Positions 1 through 8,443 of a stretch of DNA of 64,000 nt are shown here, one piece after another. Location of the stretch: assembly GCF_000159695.1 (NCBI RefSeq), contig NZ_CM000955.1:755473-819472 (forward strand). Reading direction: 5' to 3'. Position 1 is the first letter of the stretch; every line of letters begins with the position of its first letter. A program made the translations under genes and the position numbers. This stretch comes from Finegoldia magna ATCC 53516. GTDB lineage: Bacteria > Bacillota > Clostridia > Tissierellales > Peptoniphilaceae. The notes beneath the pieces are model-generated. The model was not told the origin of the DNA, did no database searches, and saw nothing but the letters and a program-made list of their open reading frames with translations.

Positions 1-100
1 GGCTAATCATATTAGCCTTTAACATCCTACGAGCTTTCATTATTTCGTCCCCTCTTGGCATAGACCCTATCAAAGAGGTATTGAATAATTTATTGTTCAC
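1..100 (-). CDS. MetE-like methyltransferase, N-terminal fragment
   Basis: An open frame runs from a GTG codon at 98-100 to the window edge, about 33 residues. The segment TSLIGSMPRGDEIMKARR resembles the N-terminus of the cobalamin-independent methionine synthase (MetE/UROD-like) family, where a T-x-x-x-GS-x-PR motif begins the barrel. The start overlaps the end of the upstream gene by 11 nt and has AAAGGGAT seven bases before the GTG, so it looks translationally coupled. Only the first residues are visible, so family membership is tentative and no substrate can be given. Confidence 0.45.
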   Translation of the reverse strand, partial: MNNKLFNTSLIGSMPRGDEIMKARRMLKANMIS

Positions 101-917
101 TATTGAATCCCTTTAAGAAATTTCCTAAATATTCATTAGCTTCTGTAATTTGTTTGAAACCCTCTCTTCTACCAGGAATCCATTGTTTTAATCCTTCAAG
201 ATCCATGATTTCTTTTTCTTTTTCGTTGTTGTAATCCATCTTGAACATAATATCATCAAATGCTTTGATGTCTTCATCAGAAACTTCAGGATTGAATGTA
301 AATATACAATGGTCAAAGTTATCAGTTTTATCTAAAACTTCAACTTCGTTTTTGTCTAGTGTACCATCACTAATCCAAGCATCATAATTTGTACTTAAGC
401 AGAATGATGCATCAACTTCTCCATTAACCATAGCGATCATGCTGTCTTTTTCTCCACCAACGTGATCTCCGTGTAAGCCAACACCGATATCAAATCTTTT
501 TTCAGTGTAATCTTTACCATATTCTAAACCATTTTGGTGTAAATAGTTTATAGGAATAAGTCTTGCTTGTGGAGAGTCAATAGCTCCAAATCCTATTGTT
601 TTTCCTTTTAAATCAGAAACTTTTTCAAAACTACCTTTTTTAACTACTAGATAAGTCTTCTTATCTCTATCAGTATCTCTCATGCATCCGATCTTATCTT
701 TTCCTTCAGATCTCAAGTGAGCGTCTAAATGTGCTAATGGGGAATTCCATGCTCCATCAATTTCTCCACTCATTAAAGCATCTACTTGTAGTTTGTAGTC
801 TTTGAAGAATACTCCTTCGATTTCAGCTCCATTTTCCTTGAAAAATTCTTCAATCATTTCCCATATTACTGTAACTCTTGGAGCGTAAATAACTGCACCT
901 ATTTTTAATTTTTTCAT
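90..917 (-). CDS. Cytoplasmic PhnD/NMT1-like periplasmic-binding-fold protein
   Basis: This 275-residue protein has the layout of ABC substrate-binding proteins of the PhnD/SsuA/NMT1 superfamily: a KIGAVIYAPR first strand, a GEIDGAWNSPLAHL segment, SDLKGKTIGFGAIDSPQAR near residue 100 and GEVDASFCLSTNYDAW near 185. It has no signal peptide and no lipobox Cys: the chain starts MKKLKIGAV with no hydrophobic stretch. It should therefore stay in the cytoplasm. Cytoplasmic members of this fold include enzymes such as MqnA/MqnD and Thi5, so an enzymatic role is as likely as ligand binding. No ABC permease or ATPase is visible nearby. A good AGGAGG precedes the ATG, and the gene lies 15 nt after the first acyl-CoA-dehydrogenase-like gene, clearly in one operon. 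Confidence 0.7.
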   Translation of the reverse strand: MKKLKIGAVIYAPRVTVIWEMIEEFFKENGAEIEGVFFKDYKLQVDALMSGEIDGAWNSPLAHLDAHLRSEGKDKIGCMRDTDRDKKTYLVVKKGSFEKVSDLKGKTIGFGAIDSPQARLIPINYLHQNGLEYGKDYTEKRFDIGVGLHGDHVGGEKDSMIAMVNGEVDASFCLSTNYDAWISDGTLDKNEVEVLDKTDNFDHCIFTFNPEVSDEDIKAFDDIMFKMDYNNEKEKEIMDLEGLKQWIPGRREGFKQITEANEYLGNFLKGFNSEQ

Positions 918-932
918 TTAATTCCTCCTATT

Positions 933-2048
933 TTATTTACTTGATAAAGATTGTCCTAACATAACATGCAACACATCTAAAGATGGTGCCATGATTTGTC
1001 CAGCGTAAGCATCTCTCATCAACTTTTCAATTTCAGTTTTTCTATTGTAACTAATTCCTCCACCGACTCTCATTGCAAGAGTTGAGGATTCCATCGCATG
1101 TTCAATTGCAATAACTCTGGAAGCTATGATTTTTTGTAAAGCATCTTCATCATTTCCATCTAATGCTTCGGCTGCATCTTCTGCTAATGTTCTTGAACTT
1201 TGTGCTTTCGAATATATCTTGGATAGATACATTTGAACAATTTCTATATCTGCTAAACATCTTCCATCTGGATACTTTCTGTTTTTTGCATGATTTGTTG
1301 TGATTTTTGATAATCTAATATTTAAGCCAGAATATACACTAGCTAGACCTAATAAGAAAAACTTAGTAACTATTTTAGAAACTTCAGGACCTTCTCCTTC
1401 CACTCCTAATCTATTCATGTCTGTTAACTTAACACCTTCGAGTTTCATTGGACATGAAACATTTCCTCTCATTCCAACTCCATCCCAATATTTCATATTG
1501 AAACTCAATCCTTCAGATTCCAAAGGAACTGTCCAATAAGTAGTCTTACCCTCAAAATCACATGATTTACTCAAGAACAAATAATAACTAGCAAACGTAG
1601 CAGTAGTTACCATTGACTTTGTTCCGTTAAATACAAAATAATTTCCATCTTTTGTGCAAGTTGTTTCTGGATTACCAAAGTGAGTTCCTGTTCCAAATTC
1701 AGAATTAGCCAATGCCAAATACTTATTGTGATTGACTACATCATCCACAACTTTTTCATACAAATCTTTTTGTCCACATTTAATTACAGCATTCAATGCT
1801 ACATTATGCATCATATAACATAATGCAGCTGACGGATTATACTCAGCAAAAGCCATAATTACTTTTTGGTGTTCTTTAGCTCCTTTACCAAGTCCACCCA
1901 TTTCTTCAGGAACCAAAAGTTTTAAAAAACCTTCTTCTCCCATTTTTTCAAATGCTTCTTTTGGAAATGAACAATCCACATCTGAATTTTTTCCAGCCGT
2001 TTCTAAATATTTATTAGCAAACTCTTTTGCTTGTTCGTAAATATCCAT
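933..2048 (-). CDS. Acyl-CoA-dehydrogenase-like flavoprotein, paralogue 1
   Basis: This 371-residue protein is of the acyl-CoA dehydrogenase superfamily. The N-terminal helical part carries FLKLLVPEEMGGLGKGAKEH and an NPSAALCYMMHN stretch, the middle sheet carries GTGTHFGNPE and GTKSMVTTA, and the C-terminal helices end with MRDAYAGQIMAPSLDVL. In canonical enzymes the last motif reads QIYEGT and the Glu is the catalytic base; here it reads QIMAPS, so that base is absent. The closest remembered relatives are acyl-CoA/acyl-ACP dehydrogenase-like flavoproteins and flavin-dependent hydroxylases such as the SfnB/DszC group. It is very similar to the next two genes, indicating tandem duplication. 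Substrate and electron acceptor are unknown. Confidence 0.8.
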   Translation of the reverse strand: MDIYEQAKEFANKYLETAGKNSDVDCSFPKEAFEKMGEEGFLKLLVPEEMGGLGKGAKEHQKVIMAFAEYNPSAALCYMMHNVALNAVIKCGQKDLYEKVVDDVVNHNKYLALANSEFGTGTHFGNPETTCTKDGNYFVFNGTKSMVTTATFASYYLFLSKSCDFEGKTTYWTVPLESEGLSFNMKYWDGVGMRGNVSCPMKLEGVKLTDMNRLGVEGEGPEVSKIVTKFFLLGLASVYSGLNIRLSKITTNHAKNRKYPDGRCLADIEIVQMYLSKIYSKAQSSRTLAEDAAEALDGNDEDALQKIIASRVIAIEHAMESSTLAMRVGGGISYNRKTEIEKLMRDAYAGQIMAPSLDVLHVMLGQSLSSK

Positions 2049-2082
2049 AATTTCTTCCTTTTTATTGACATTTGTGTCCTAT

Positions 2083-3204
2083 TTACTTGTTTTCTGTAGC
2101 TAAAATACCACCTAACATTACATGGAGAACATCCAATGATGGTGCCATAATTTGTCCAGCATAAGCGTCTCTCATCAACTTTTCTATTTCAGTCTTCTTA
2201 TTATAAGTGATTCCGCCGCCAATTCTCATTGCAAGTGTAGCTGAATTCATTGAATTTTCAATTGAAGTCACTCTTGCTGCAATAATTTTTTTAAGCATAT
2301 CTTCGCTATTATTAACTATAGATTCTGCTGCATCTTCTGATAGTGTTCTTGCACTTTGTGCCATTGAATATATCTTAGACAAATACATTTGAACAATTTC
2401 AATATCTGCTAAGCATTTTCCATTTGGATATTTTCTACTTGTAGCGTATTTATTAGTAATGTTTGATATTCTAATATTTAAACCAGCATATACACTAGCA
2501 AGTCCAAGTAAAAACATCTTTGTTACAACACTTGCGACTTCATCTGCTCCGCCTTCTTCGCCTAATCTGTAATCGGATGTCAACTTAACATTGTCAAATT
2601 TCATTGGACAAGAAACATTTCCTCTCATTCCAACTCCATCCCAATATTCCATATTGAAACTCAAACCTTCAGATTCCAATGGAACAACCCAATATGTCGT
2701 TTTACCTTCAAATTCAGCTGATTTACTGTTATATTGATAATAACTTGCATAAGTTGCACTTGTTACCATTGATTTAGTTCCCTTGAACACATAGTCATCT
2801 CCATTTTTAGTACAAGTCATTTCTGGATTACCAAAATGTGTTCCACTACCAAATTCTGAATCAGCCAACGCCATAAATTTATTATTTTCAACGACATCTT
2901 TTACTATTTTATCAATTAAAGTTTTTTGACCATAATCCAACACTCCACTGATTCCAACATTATGCATCATATAGCATAATGCTGCAGATGGATTGTATTC
3001 AGCAAATGCCATTGTAACTTCTTGGTGTTCTTTTGCTCCTTTGCCAAGTCCACCCATTTCTTCAGGAATCAAAAGTTTTAAAAATCCTTCTTCTCCCATT
3101 TTTTCAAATGCTTCTTTTGGGAAAGTGCAATCCTTGTCAGATTTTTTTCCTTCTTCTTCTAAATATTTTTTTGCAAATTCTTTTGCTTGTTCGTAAATTC
3201 CCAT
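2083..3204 (-). CDS. Acyl-CoA-dehydrogenase-like flavoprotein, paralogue 2
   Basis: This is the second copy of the triplet, 373 residues from the ATG at 3202-3204. An upstream in-frame start at 3252 exists, but AGGAGG at 3209-3214 fits the inner ATG and removes an overlap with the preceding gene. It shares FLKLLIPEEMGGLGKGAKEH, NPSAALCYMMHN, GTKSMVTSATYASYY and the C-terminal MRDAYAGQIMAPSLDVL with its neighbours, and it likewise lacks the catalytic Glu of the usual YEG motif. It is closest to paralogue 1 (both have EYWDGVGMRGNVSCPMK or nearly so), so these two probably arose from the most recent duplication. The function is unknown beyond an FAD-binding acyl-CoA-dehydrogenase fold. Confidence 0.8.
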   Translation of the reverse strand: MGIYEQAKEFAKKYLEEEGKKSDKDCTFPKEAFEKMGEEGFLKLLIPEEMGGLGKGAKEHQEVTMAFAEYNPSAALCYMMHNVGISGVLDYGQKTLIDKIVKDVVENNKFMALADSEFGSGTHFGNPEMTCTKNGDDYVFKGTKSMVTSATYASYYQYNSKSAEFEGKTTYWVVPLESEGLSFNMEYWDGVGMRGNVSCPMKFDNVKLTSDYRLGEEGGADEVASVVTKMFLLGLASVYAGLNIRISNITNKYATSRKYPNGKCLADIEIVQMYLSKIYSMAQSARTLSEDAAESIVNNSEDMLKKIIAARVTSIENSMNSATLAMRIGGGITYNKKTEIEKLMRDAYAGQIMAPSLDVLHVMLGGILATENK

Positions 3205-3212
3205 TATACCTC

Positions 3213-4340
3213 CTATAATAGTGGTTGACCTGTTATAGCTTTTCCTAACCAAACGTTAAGAACGTCTAGTGATGGAGCCATGATTTGTCCAGCGTAAGCA
3301 TCTCTCATCAATCTTTGGATTTCAGATGCACAGTTGTAAGTCTTTCCACCGCCAACTCTCATAGCATAAGTTGAAGATTCGATAGCATTTTCGATAGCGC
3401 AAACTCTTGCTGCGATAATCTTGCATACTGCATCAGCTTCGCCGTCAACTAAAGATCTTGCTGCTAATTCTGTAAGAGCTTTTGCGCTCATTCCGTTAGC
3501 GTAAATCTTAGCTAAATGTAATTGAACTGTTTCAATATTAGCTAAACATTGTCCTGATGGATATTTTCTCTTCAATGCGTAATCATTTGTAACTTTTGAT
3601 AATCTCAAGTTTAATCCAGTGTATACACTTGCTAAACCTAAAATGAAGTATGGAGCTACAACGTTAAATACTTGGTCAACACCTGAACCTTCTTCACCGA
3701 TTCTGTTAACTTCGTCTAATTTAACATCTGTCATAGTCATTGGACATGAAACGTTACCTTTCATACCAATACCTTTCCAGTGGCTCATCTTGAATTCTAA
3801 TCCTTCAGATTCCAATGGAACTAACCAGTTGTTGATGTCTCCTTCTTTTTCAGTTGATGGAGTTAAAATTAAGTAATAACTTGCATGAGTTGCGCTTGTT
3901 ACCATTGATTTTGTTCCGTTGAAAACAAATTTTCCACCGTCTTTAGTTACTTTGATTTCTGGAATATAGAAGTGAGTACCAGTTCCGAATTCAGAATATG
4001 CTAAAGCCATGAATTTGTTGTTTTCAACTATATCTTTAACAACTTTTTTCTTCAATTCTTCGTTACCATTAGTAAGAACAGTCATTAAAGCTACGTTGTG
4101 CATCATGTAGCAAAGACCAGCAGTTGGGTTGCTTTCAGCAAATGCTAAAACAGCTTGTTGGTGTTCAATAGCAGTTTTTCCTAAACCACCCATTTCTTCT
4201 GGGATAAGTAATTTGAAGTAGCCAGCTTTTCCCATTTCTTCAAATGATTCTACAGGAAATCTACCTTCTTCATCTGAGCTTTTTGCATATGGTTCGATGT
4301 GTTCCAATGCAAATTTTCTTGACTCTTCGTAAAAATTCAT
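3213..4340 (-). CDS. Acyl-CoA-dehydrogenase-like flavoprotein, paralogue 3
   Basis: This is the first gene of the operon, 375 residues, preceded by TAGGAGGG. It has the same fold and motifs as the two genes after it (YFKLLIPEEMGGLGK, NPTAGLCYMMHNVAL, GTKSMVTSATHASYY) and the same C-terminal MRDAYAGQIMAPSLDVL followed by VWLGKAITGQPLL. That ending is typical of acyl-CoA/acyl-ACP dehydrogenase-like proteins that lack the YEGT glutamate. It is the most divergent of the three (SHWKGIGMKGNV against YWDGVGMRGNV). Three neighbouring paralogues suggest either hetero-oligomers or different substrates. FAD binding is inferred from the family. Confidence 0.8.
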   Translation of the reverse strand: MNFYEESRKFALEHIEPYAKSSDEEGRFPVESFEEMGKAGYFKLLIPEEMGGLGKTAIEHQQAVLAFAESNPTAGLCYMMHNVALMTVLTNGNEELKKKVVKDIVENNKFMALAYSEFGTGTHFYIPEIKVTKDGGKFVFNGTKSMVTSATHASYYLILTPSTEKEGDINNWLVPLESEGLEFKMSHWKGIGMKGNVSCPMTMTDVKLDEVNRIGEEGSGVDQVFNVVAPYFILGLASVYTGLNLRLSKVTNDYALKRKYPSGQCLANIETVQLHLAKIYANGMSAKALTELAARSLVDGEADAVCKIIAARVCAIENAIESSTYAMRVGGGKTYNCASEIQRLMRDAYAGQIMAPSLDVLNVWLGKAITGQPLL

Positions 4341-4366
4341 AAAACCCTCCTAAAGTTTATATTTCA

Positions 4367-4395
4367 ATTATATGATATCACCAATTCTCTAATAA
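4367..4395 (-). promoter_or_regulatory. Possible promoter of the flavoprotein operon
   Basis: On the minus strand a TATAAT lies at 4367-4372, 26 nt upstream of the first start codon. The hexamer 17 nt further upstream (TTATTA at 4390-4395) is a weak -35. Only the -10 is convincing. Confidence 0.35.
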
Positions 4396-4520
4396 GACCA
4401 GAAATATTGTTAAAAATTCTTCATTTATTGAAACTTTCTATAAATCCTACCAATTTCATTTGATTTTAAATGAATTAGAAAATTTCTTGATTTTTTTATT
4501 AGTTTTAACATTGAAATATC

Positions 4521-4534
4521 AACGTTATAACGTT
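4521..4534. promoter_or_regulatory. 14-bp perfect palindrome, possible operator
   Basis: AACGTTATAACGTT is a perfect palindrome lying about 180 bp upstream of the flavoprotein operon and about 90 bp beyond the end of nifJ. It may be an operator for an unknown regulator or chance in AT-rich DNA. The rest of the 293-bp gap between the two genes holds the nifJ terminator and the flavoprotein-operon promoter. Confidence 0.25.
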
Positions 4535-4591
4535 TTAATTCATTTATAGAAAAAATCTATAAATGATTTTTCAAATTGTTAAAAATTTGCA

Positions 4592-4627
4592 ATAAAAAAC
4601 ACTGCAAGATTTCTCTCACAGTGTTTT
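4592..4627 (-). terminator. Rho-independent terminator of nifJ
   Basis: A 9-bp stem AAAACACTG / CAGTGTTTT (4596-4604 with 4619-4627) closes a 14-nt loop and is followed by a T-run on the minus strand, just after the nifJ stop codon. Confidence 0.8.
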
Positions 4628-4633
4628 GTTATA

Positions 4634-7600
4634 TTATCTATTTGTAGAATTTGGATTTACGACGTCTTCTTTCTTTGCGCCTTCTTCTTCCTTAGCTTTT
4701 TCTACAGATTCAACTTTTTTGCCTTCTTTTTCAAGATTTTCTTGAGGTTCTTGTGAATCTTCTACTGAGTTAGAATAATCCATTTCTGCCATTCTCTTGT
4801 AAGTGTTGTATCTTTCCTTAGCATCTCTTTCAGCTTCTTGGAATAATTCTTCAGCTTGTTCAGGGAATGATTTTTGTAATGACAAGTATCTTACTTCTCC
4901 TCTGATGAAGTCTTGGAATGATCCAGTTGGTTCTTTAGAGTCTAATTGGAATGGATTCTTTCCTTCTTCTGCAAGAGTTGGATCGAATCTGTATAAGTGC
5001 CAATAACCAGCTTCTACAGCTAATTTTTCTTGACGTTGGCTCTTACCCATACCAGCTTTAATACCGTGGTTGATACATGGTGAGTAAGCGATGATTAATG
5101 ATGGTCCATCATATTCTTCAGCTTCTCTAATAGCTTTTAATGTTTGATTTTGGTTAGCACCCATAGCGATTTGTGCTACGTATACGTATCCGTAAGTTGA
5201 TGCCATCAAACCTAAATCTTTCTTTCTAACTTTCTTACCACTTGCGGCAAATTGTGCTACAGCAGCTGTTGGAGTTGATTTAGAAGCTTGTCCACCAGTG
5301 TTTGAGTAAACTTCTGTATCGAATACCATAACGTTGATGTTTTCACCTGATGCTAATACGTGATCCAATCCGCCGTATCCGATATCGTAAGCCCAACCGT
5401 CTCCACCGAAGATCCATACAGATTTCTTAATCAAGAAGTCTCTGTCTGTTCTTATATATTTCAATAATTCTTCAGCTTCTGCGTTATTAGTGTCATCATC
5501 TAAGTGTTGTAAGATTTCTGCTGCACATGCTTTAGATGTAGCAACATCGTCCATGTTTTCAACAAATTTCTTGAATGGTGCATTCAATGGACTTTCAATG
5601 TTCAAGTCTAAGAATGCTTGCATTTTTTCTTTTAATTGTAATCTGATTTTCTTGATAGCTAAGTGCATACCATATCCGTATTCAGCGTTATCTTCGAATA
5701 ATGAGTTAGCCCAAGCTGGTCCTTTACCTTCAGCGTTTGTGCAGTAAGGAGTTGAAGGAGCACTTGCACCCCAAATTGATGAACAACCTGTAGCGTTAGC
5801 TATAAGCATTCTATCACCGTATAATTGAGTGATTAATTTAGCGTATGGAGTTTCTCCACAACCAGCACAAGCTCCAGAGAATTCAAATAATGGTTGTTGG
5901 AATTGTGAACCTTTAACTGTTTTTTCTGCTGGCATTAAGTCTTCTTTGTATCCAACTTTTTCTACAGCGTAAGTCCAGTTATCTTTTTGTGCAAGATGTT
6001 GTTCTTCGAAAGGTTTCATGATTAATGCTTTTTCTTTTGCTGGACATACATCAGCACAGTTACCGCAACCTGTACAGTCTGCTGGTGAAACTTGGATTCT
6101 GAATGTTAAATCTTCAAATCCTTTACCAACTGCTTTTTTGCTTTCGAATGTTTCAGGAGCGTTCTTTCTGTCTTCTTCGTTTAATAAGAATGGTCTGATA
6201 ACTGCGTGTGGACATACATAAGCACATTGGTTACATTGGATACATTTATCCATTTGCCATTCTGGAACGTTAAGAGCGATACATCTCTTTTCGTAAGCTG
6301 AAGTTCCCATTGGGAATTCACCGTTTGCTCTGTCTTTGAATGCAGATACTGGTAAATCATTACCTTGTTGTGCGTTCATTACACTTGCAACTTCTTTTAC
6401 GAATTCTGGAAGGTTAGCGTCATTTTCAACGTCTTCTTCAGCGTTTTTCCATTCAGCTGGAACTTTGATTTCTACAAGTTGATCGATACCTTGATCTACT
6501 GCAGCGTAGTTCATGTTTACAATGTCTTCGCCTTTTCTTCCGTAGTTAGCAACTATAGATTCTTTTAATTTCTTGATAGCTTCATCTATAGGTAATACTT
6601 TAGATAATTTGAAGAATGCAGCTTGCATAATCATGTTAGTTCTTCCACCTAATCCTACTTCTGCTGCAATCTTAGAAGCGTTGATTGTGTAGAATTTAAT
6701 GTCATTTTCAGCGATATATTTCTTTAATTTACCTGGAAGGTGAGTATCTAATTCTTCTTCATTCCAGATACAGTTTAGTAAGAATGTACCACCTTTTCTT
6801 AAACCTCTTAATAAATCGTATTGATATACATAAGCTTGTTTTGAACAAGAAATGAAATCTGATTCATCTAATAGGTAAGTTGAGTGAATTGGGTTGTTAC
6901 CAAATCTTAAGTGAGACATTGTAACCCCACCAGATTTTTTAGAGTCATAGTCGAAGTAACCTTGAGCGTACATGTCAGTACCATCACCTATGATTTTGAT
7001 AGCTGATTTGTTAGCGCCTACTGTACCGTCAGAACCGAATCCCCAGAATTTACATCTGATAGTTCCTTCAGGTGAAGTGTTGATAACATCTTTTACTTCT
7101 AATGATCTATGAGTAACATCATCTACTATACCGATAGTAAATTGTGTTCTTGGTTTATCTTGTTTTAAGTTTTCGTAAACTGTGTTAATGTGAGTTGGAG
7201 TTGTATCTTTTGAACCTAAACCGTAGATACCACCAACGATAACTGGTTTATTTTCATGATCATAGAAACAATCTCTAACATCAAGATATAGAGGTTCTCC
7301 CAATGAACCTTTTTCTTTAGTTCTGTCTAAAACTGCGATTTTCTTAACTGTTTTTGGAATAGCATTTAAGAAATGTTCTTTAGAGAATGGTCTGTATAAG
7401 TGAACTTTTAATACTCCGACTTTTTCTCCCTTAGAAACTAAATAATCAACAGTTTCTTCAATAGTTTCAGTTACTGAACCCATAGCTACTATAATATTTT
7501 CAGCATCTTCAGCACCATAGTAGTTGAATAATCCGTAGTTTCTGCCTGTAATCTTGTTAATTTCATTGATATAGCCTTCAGTAATACCAACGATATCTTC

Positions 7601-8308
7601 ATAGTATGTATTAGATGCTTCCATACCTTGGAAATAAACGTCTGGATTTTCAGCTGTACCCATAGTCTTAGGGTTTTCTGGATTTAATGCGTTTCTTCTG
7701 AATTCATCAATAGCTTCCCAATCAACGATTTTTGCCAAATCTTCGTAGTCCATAACTTCGATTTTTTGAATTTCGTGACTAGTTCTGAAACCGTCGAAGA
7801 AATGTAAGAATGGAACTTTACCTTTGATAGAAGAAAGGTGAGCTACTGCTGCTAAATCCATAACTTCTTGTACTGAACCTGAGCATAACAATGCAAAACC
7901 AGTTTGTCTTGCTGCCATAACGTCTTGGTGGTCACCAAAAATGCTAAGTGCATGTGATGCCAAAGCTCTTGCTGATACGTGGAATACGCCAGGTAAGTTT
8001 TCTCCGGCAATCTTGTACATATTTGGAACCATCAACAATAAACCTTGTGATGCTGTGAATGTAGATGCCAAAGCCCCTGCAACTAAAGCCCCGTGTACTG
8101 AACCAGCTGCTCCACCTTCTGATTGTAATTCAGTTACTTGTACAGTTTCACCGAATAAGTTCTTACGTCCATCTGCTGCCCAAACATCAATTGCTTCAGG
8201 CATTGGTGATGATGGAGTAATTGGATAAATAGTTGCCACATCTGAAAATGCATAAGCTACGTGAGCAGCGGCTGTATTTCCATCCATGGTTTTCATGTGT
8301 TTTGCCAT
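4634..8308 (-). CDS. nifJ: Pyruvate:ferredoxin (flavodoxin) oxidoreductase
   Basis: This 1224-residue single-chain enzyme oxidises pyruvate with CoA to acetyl-CoA, CO2 and reduced ferredoxin in the cytoplasm. Visible parts in order: the N-terminal pyruvate-binding domain with YPITPSSPM near residue 30, domain II, two 4Fe-4S motifs (CIQCNQCAYVCP near 688 and CTGCGNCADVCP near 744), a further cluster site SGACAGCGETPY near 815, and the thiamine diphosphate motif GDGWAYDIGYGG near 969 with SNTGGQASKSTP after it. A highly charged Lys/Glu-rich tail of about 40 residues follows the usual end of the family. The start has GGGGG upstream. Reduced ferredoxin made here is the expected substrate of the Rnf complex at 43918-48873. 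Confidence 0.97.
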   Translation of the reverse strand: MAKHMKTMDGNTAAAHVAYAFSDVATIYPITPSSPMPEAIDVWAADGRKNLFGETVQVTELQSEGGAAGSVHGALVAGALASTFTASQGLLLMVPNMYKIAGENLPGVFHVSARALASHALSIFGDHQDVMAARQTGFALLCSGSVQEVMDLAAVAHLSSIKGKVPFLHFFDGFRTSHEIQKIEVMDYEDLAKIVDWEAIDEFRRNALNPENPKTMGTAENPDVYFQGMEASNTYYEDIVGITEGYINEINKITGRNYGLFNYYGAEDAENIIVAMGSVTETIEETVDYLVSKGEKVGVLKVHLYRPFSKEHFLNAIPKTVKKIAVLDRTKEKGSLGEPLYLDVRDCFYDHENKPVIVGGIYGLGSKDTTPTHINTVYENLKQDKPRTQFTIGIVDDVTHRSLEVKDVINTSPEGTIRCKFWGFGSDGTVGANKSAIKIIGDGTDMYAQGYFDYDSKKSGGVTMSHLRFGNNPIHSTYLLDESDFISCSKQAYVYQYDLLRGLRKGGTFLLNCIWNEEELDTHLPGKLKKYIAENDIKFYTINASKIAAEVGLGGRTNMIMQAAFFKLSKVLPIDEAIKKLKESIVANYGRKGEDIVNMNYAAVDQGIDQLVEIKVPAEWKNAEEDVENDANLPEFVKEVASVMNAQQGNDLPVSAFKDRANGEFPMGTSAYEKRCIALNVPEWQMDKCIQCNQCAYVCPHAVIRPFLLNEEDRKNAPETFESKKAVGKGFEDLTFRIQVSPADCTGCGNCADVCPAKEKALIMKPFEEQHLAQKDNWTYAVEKVGYKEDLMPAEKTVKGSQFQQPLFEFSGACAGCGETPYAKLITQLYGDRMLIANATGCSSIWGASAPSTPYCTNAEGKGPAWANSLFEDNAEYGYGMHLAIKKIRLQLKEKMQAFLDLNIESPLNAPFKKFVENMDDVATSKACAAEILQHLDDDTNNAEAEELLKYIRTDRDFLIKKSVWIFGGDGWAYDIGYGGLDHVLASGENINVMVFDTEVYSNTGGQASKSTPTAAVAQFAASGKKVRKKDLGLMASTYGYVYVAQIAMGANQNQTLKAIREAEEYDGPSLIIAYSPCINHGIKAGMGKSQRQEKLAVEAGYWHLYRFDPTLAEEGKNPFQLDSKEPTGSFQDFIRGEVRYLSLQKSFPEQAEELFQEAERDAKERYNTYKRMAEMDYSNSVEDSQEPQENLEKEGKKVESVEKAKEEEGAKKEDVVNPNSTNR

Positions 8309-8372
8309 TTATTTAACCCCCTATATATAAATAAATAAATTGTTTAAATCAAAACGGACAAACTCCGCTCTA

Positions 8373-8407
8373 TGAGTTATTATAACTCAATAATTTTTTC
8401 ATTGCAA
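8373..8407 (-). promoter_or_regulatory. nifJ promoter with inverted repeat over the -10
   Basis: On the minus strand TTGCAA (8402-8407) and TATAAT (8379-8384) are separated by 17 bp, leaving a leader of about 64 nt. The -10 sits inside a perfect inverted repeat TGAGTTAT-T-ATAACTCA (8373-8389), the place expected for a repressor operator. The promoter elements are seen; the regulator is not identified. Confidence 0.6.
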
Positions 8408-8443
8408 GAATAACAAACTTCATCAAAAAATTTTATTGTGAAA

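Noticed and set aside
3205-3252. Longer start for acyl-CoA-dehydrogenase-like paralogue 2
   Set aside because: It would overlap the upstream gene and the Shine-Dalgarno fits the ATG at 3202-3204.
4570-4600. Rex-like site TTGTTAAAAATTTGCAA near the end of nifJ
   Set aside because: The second half-site does not fit TTAACAA with the right spacing, and the place overlaps the terminator.
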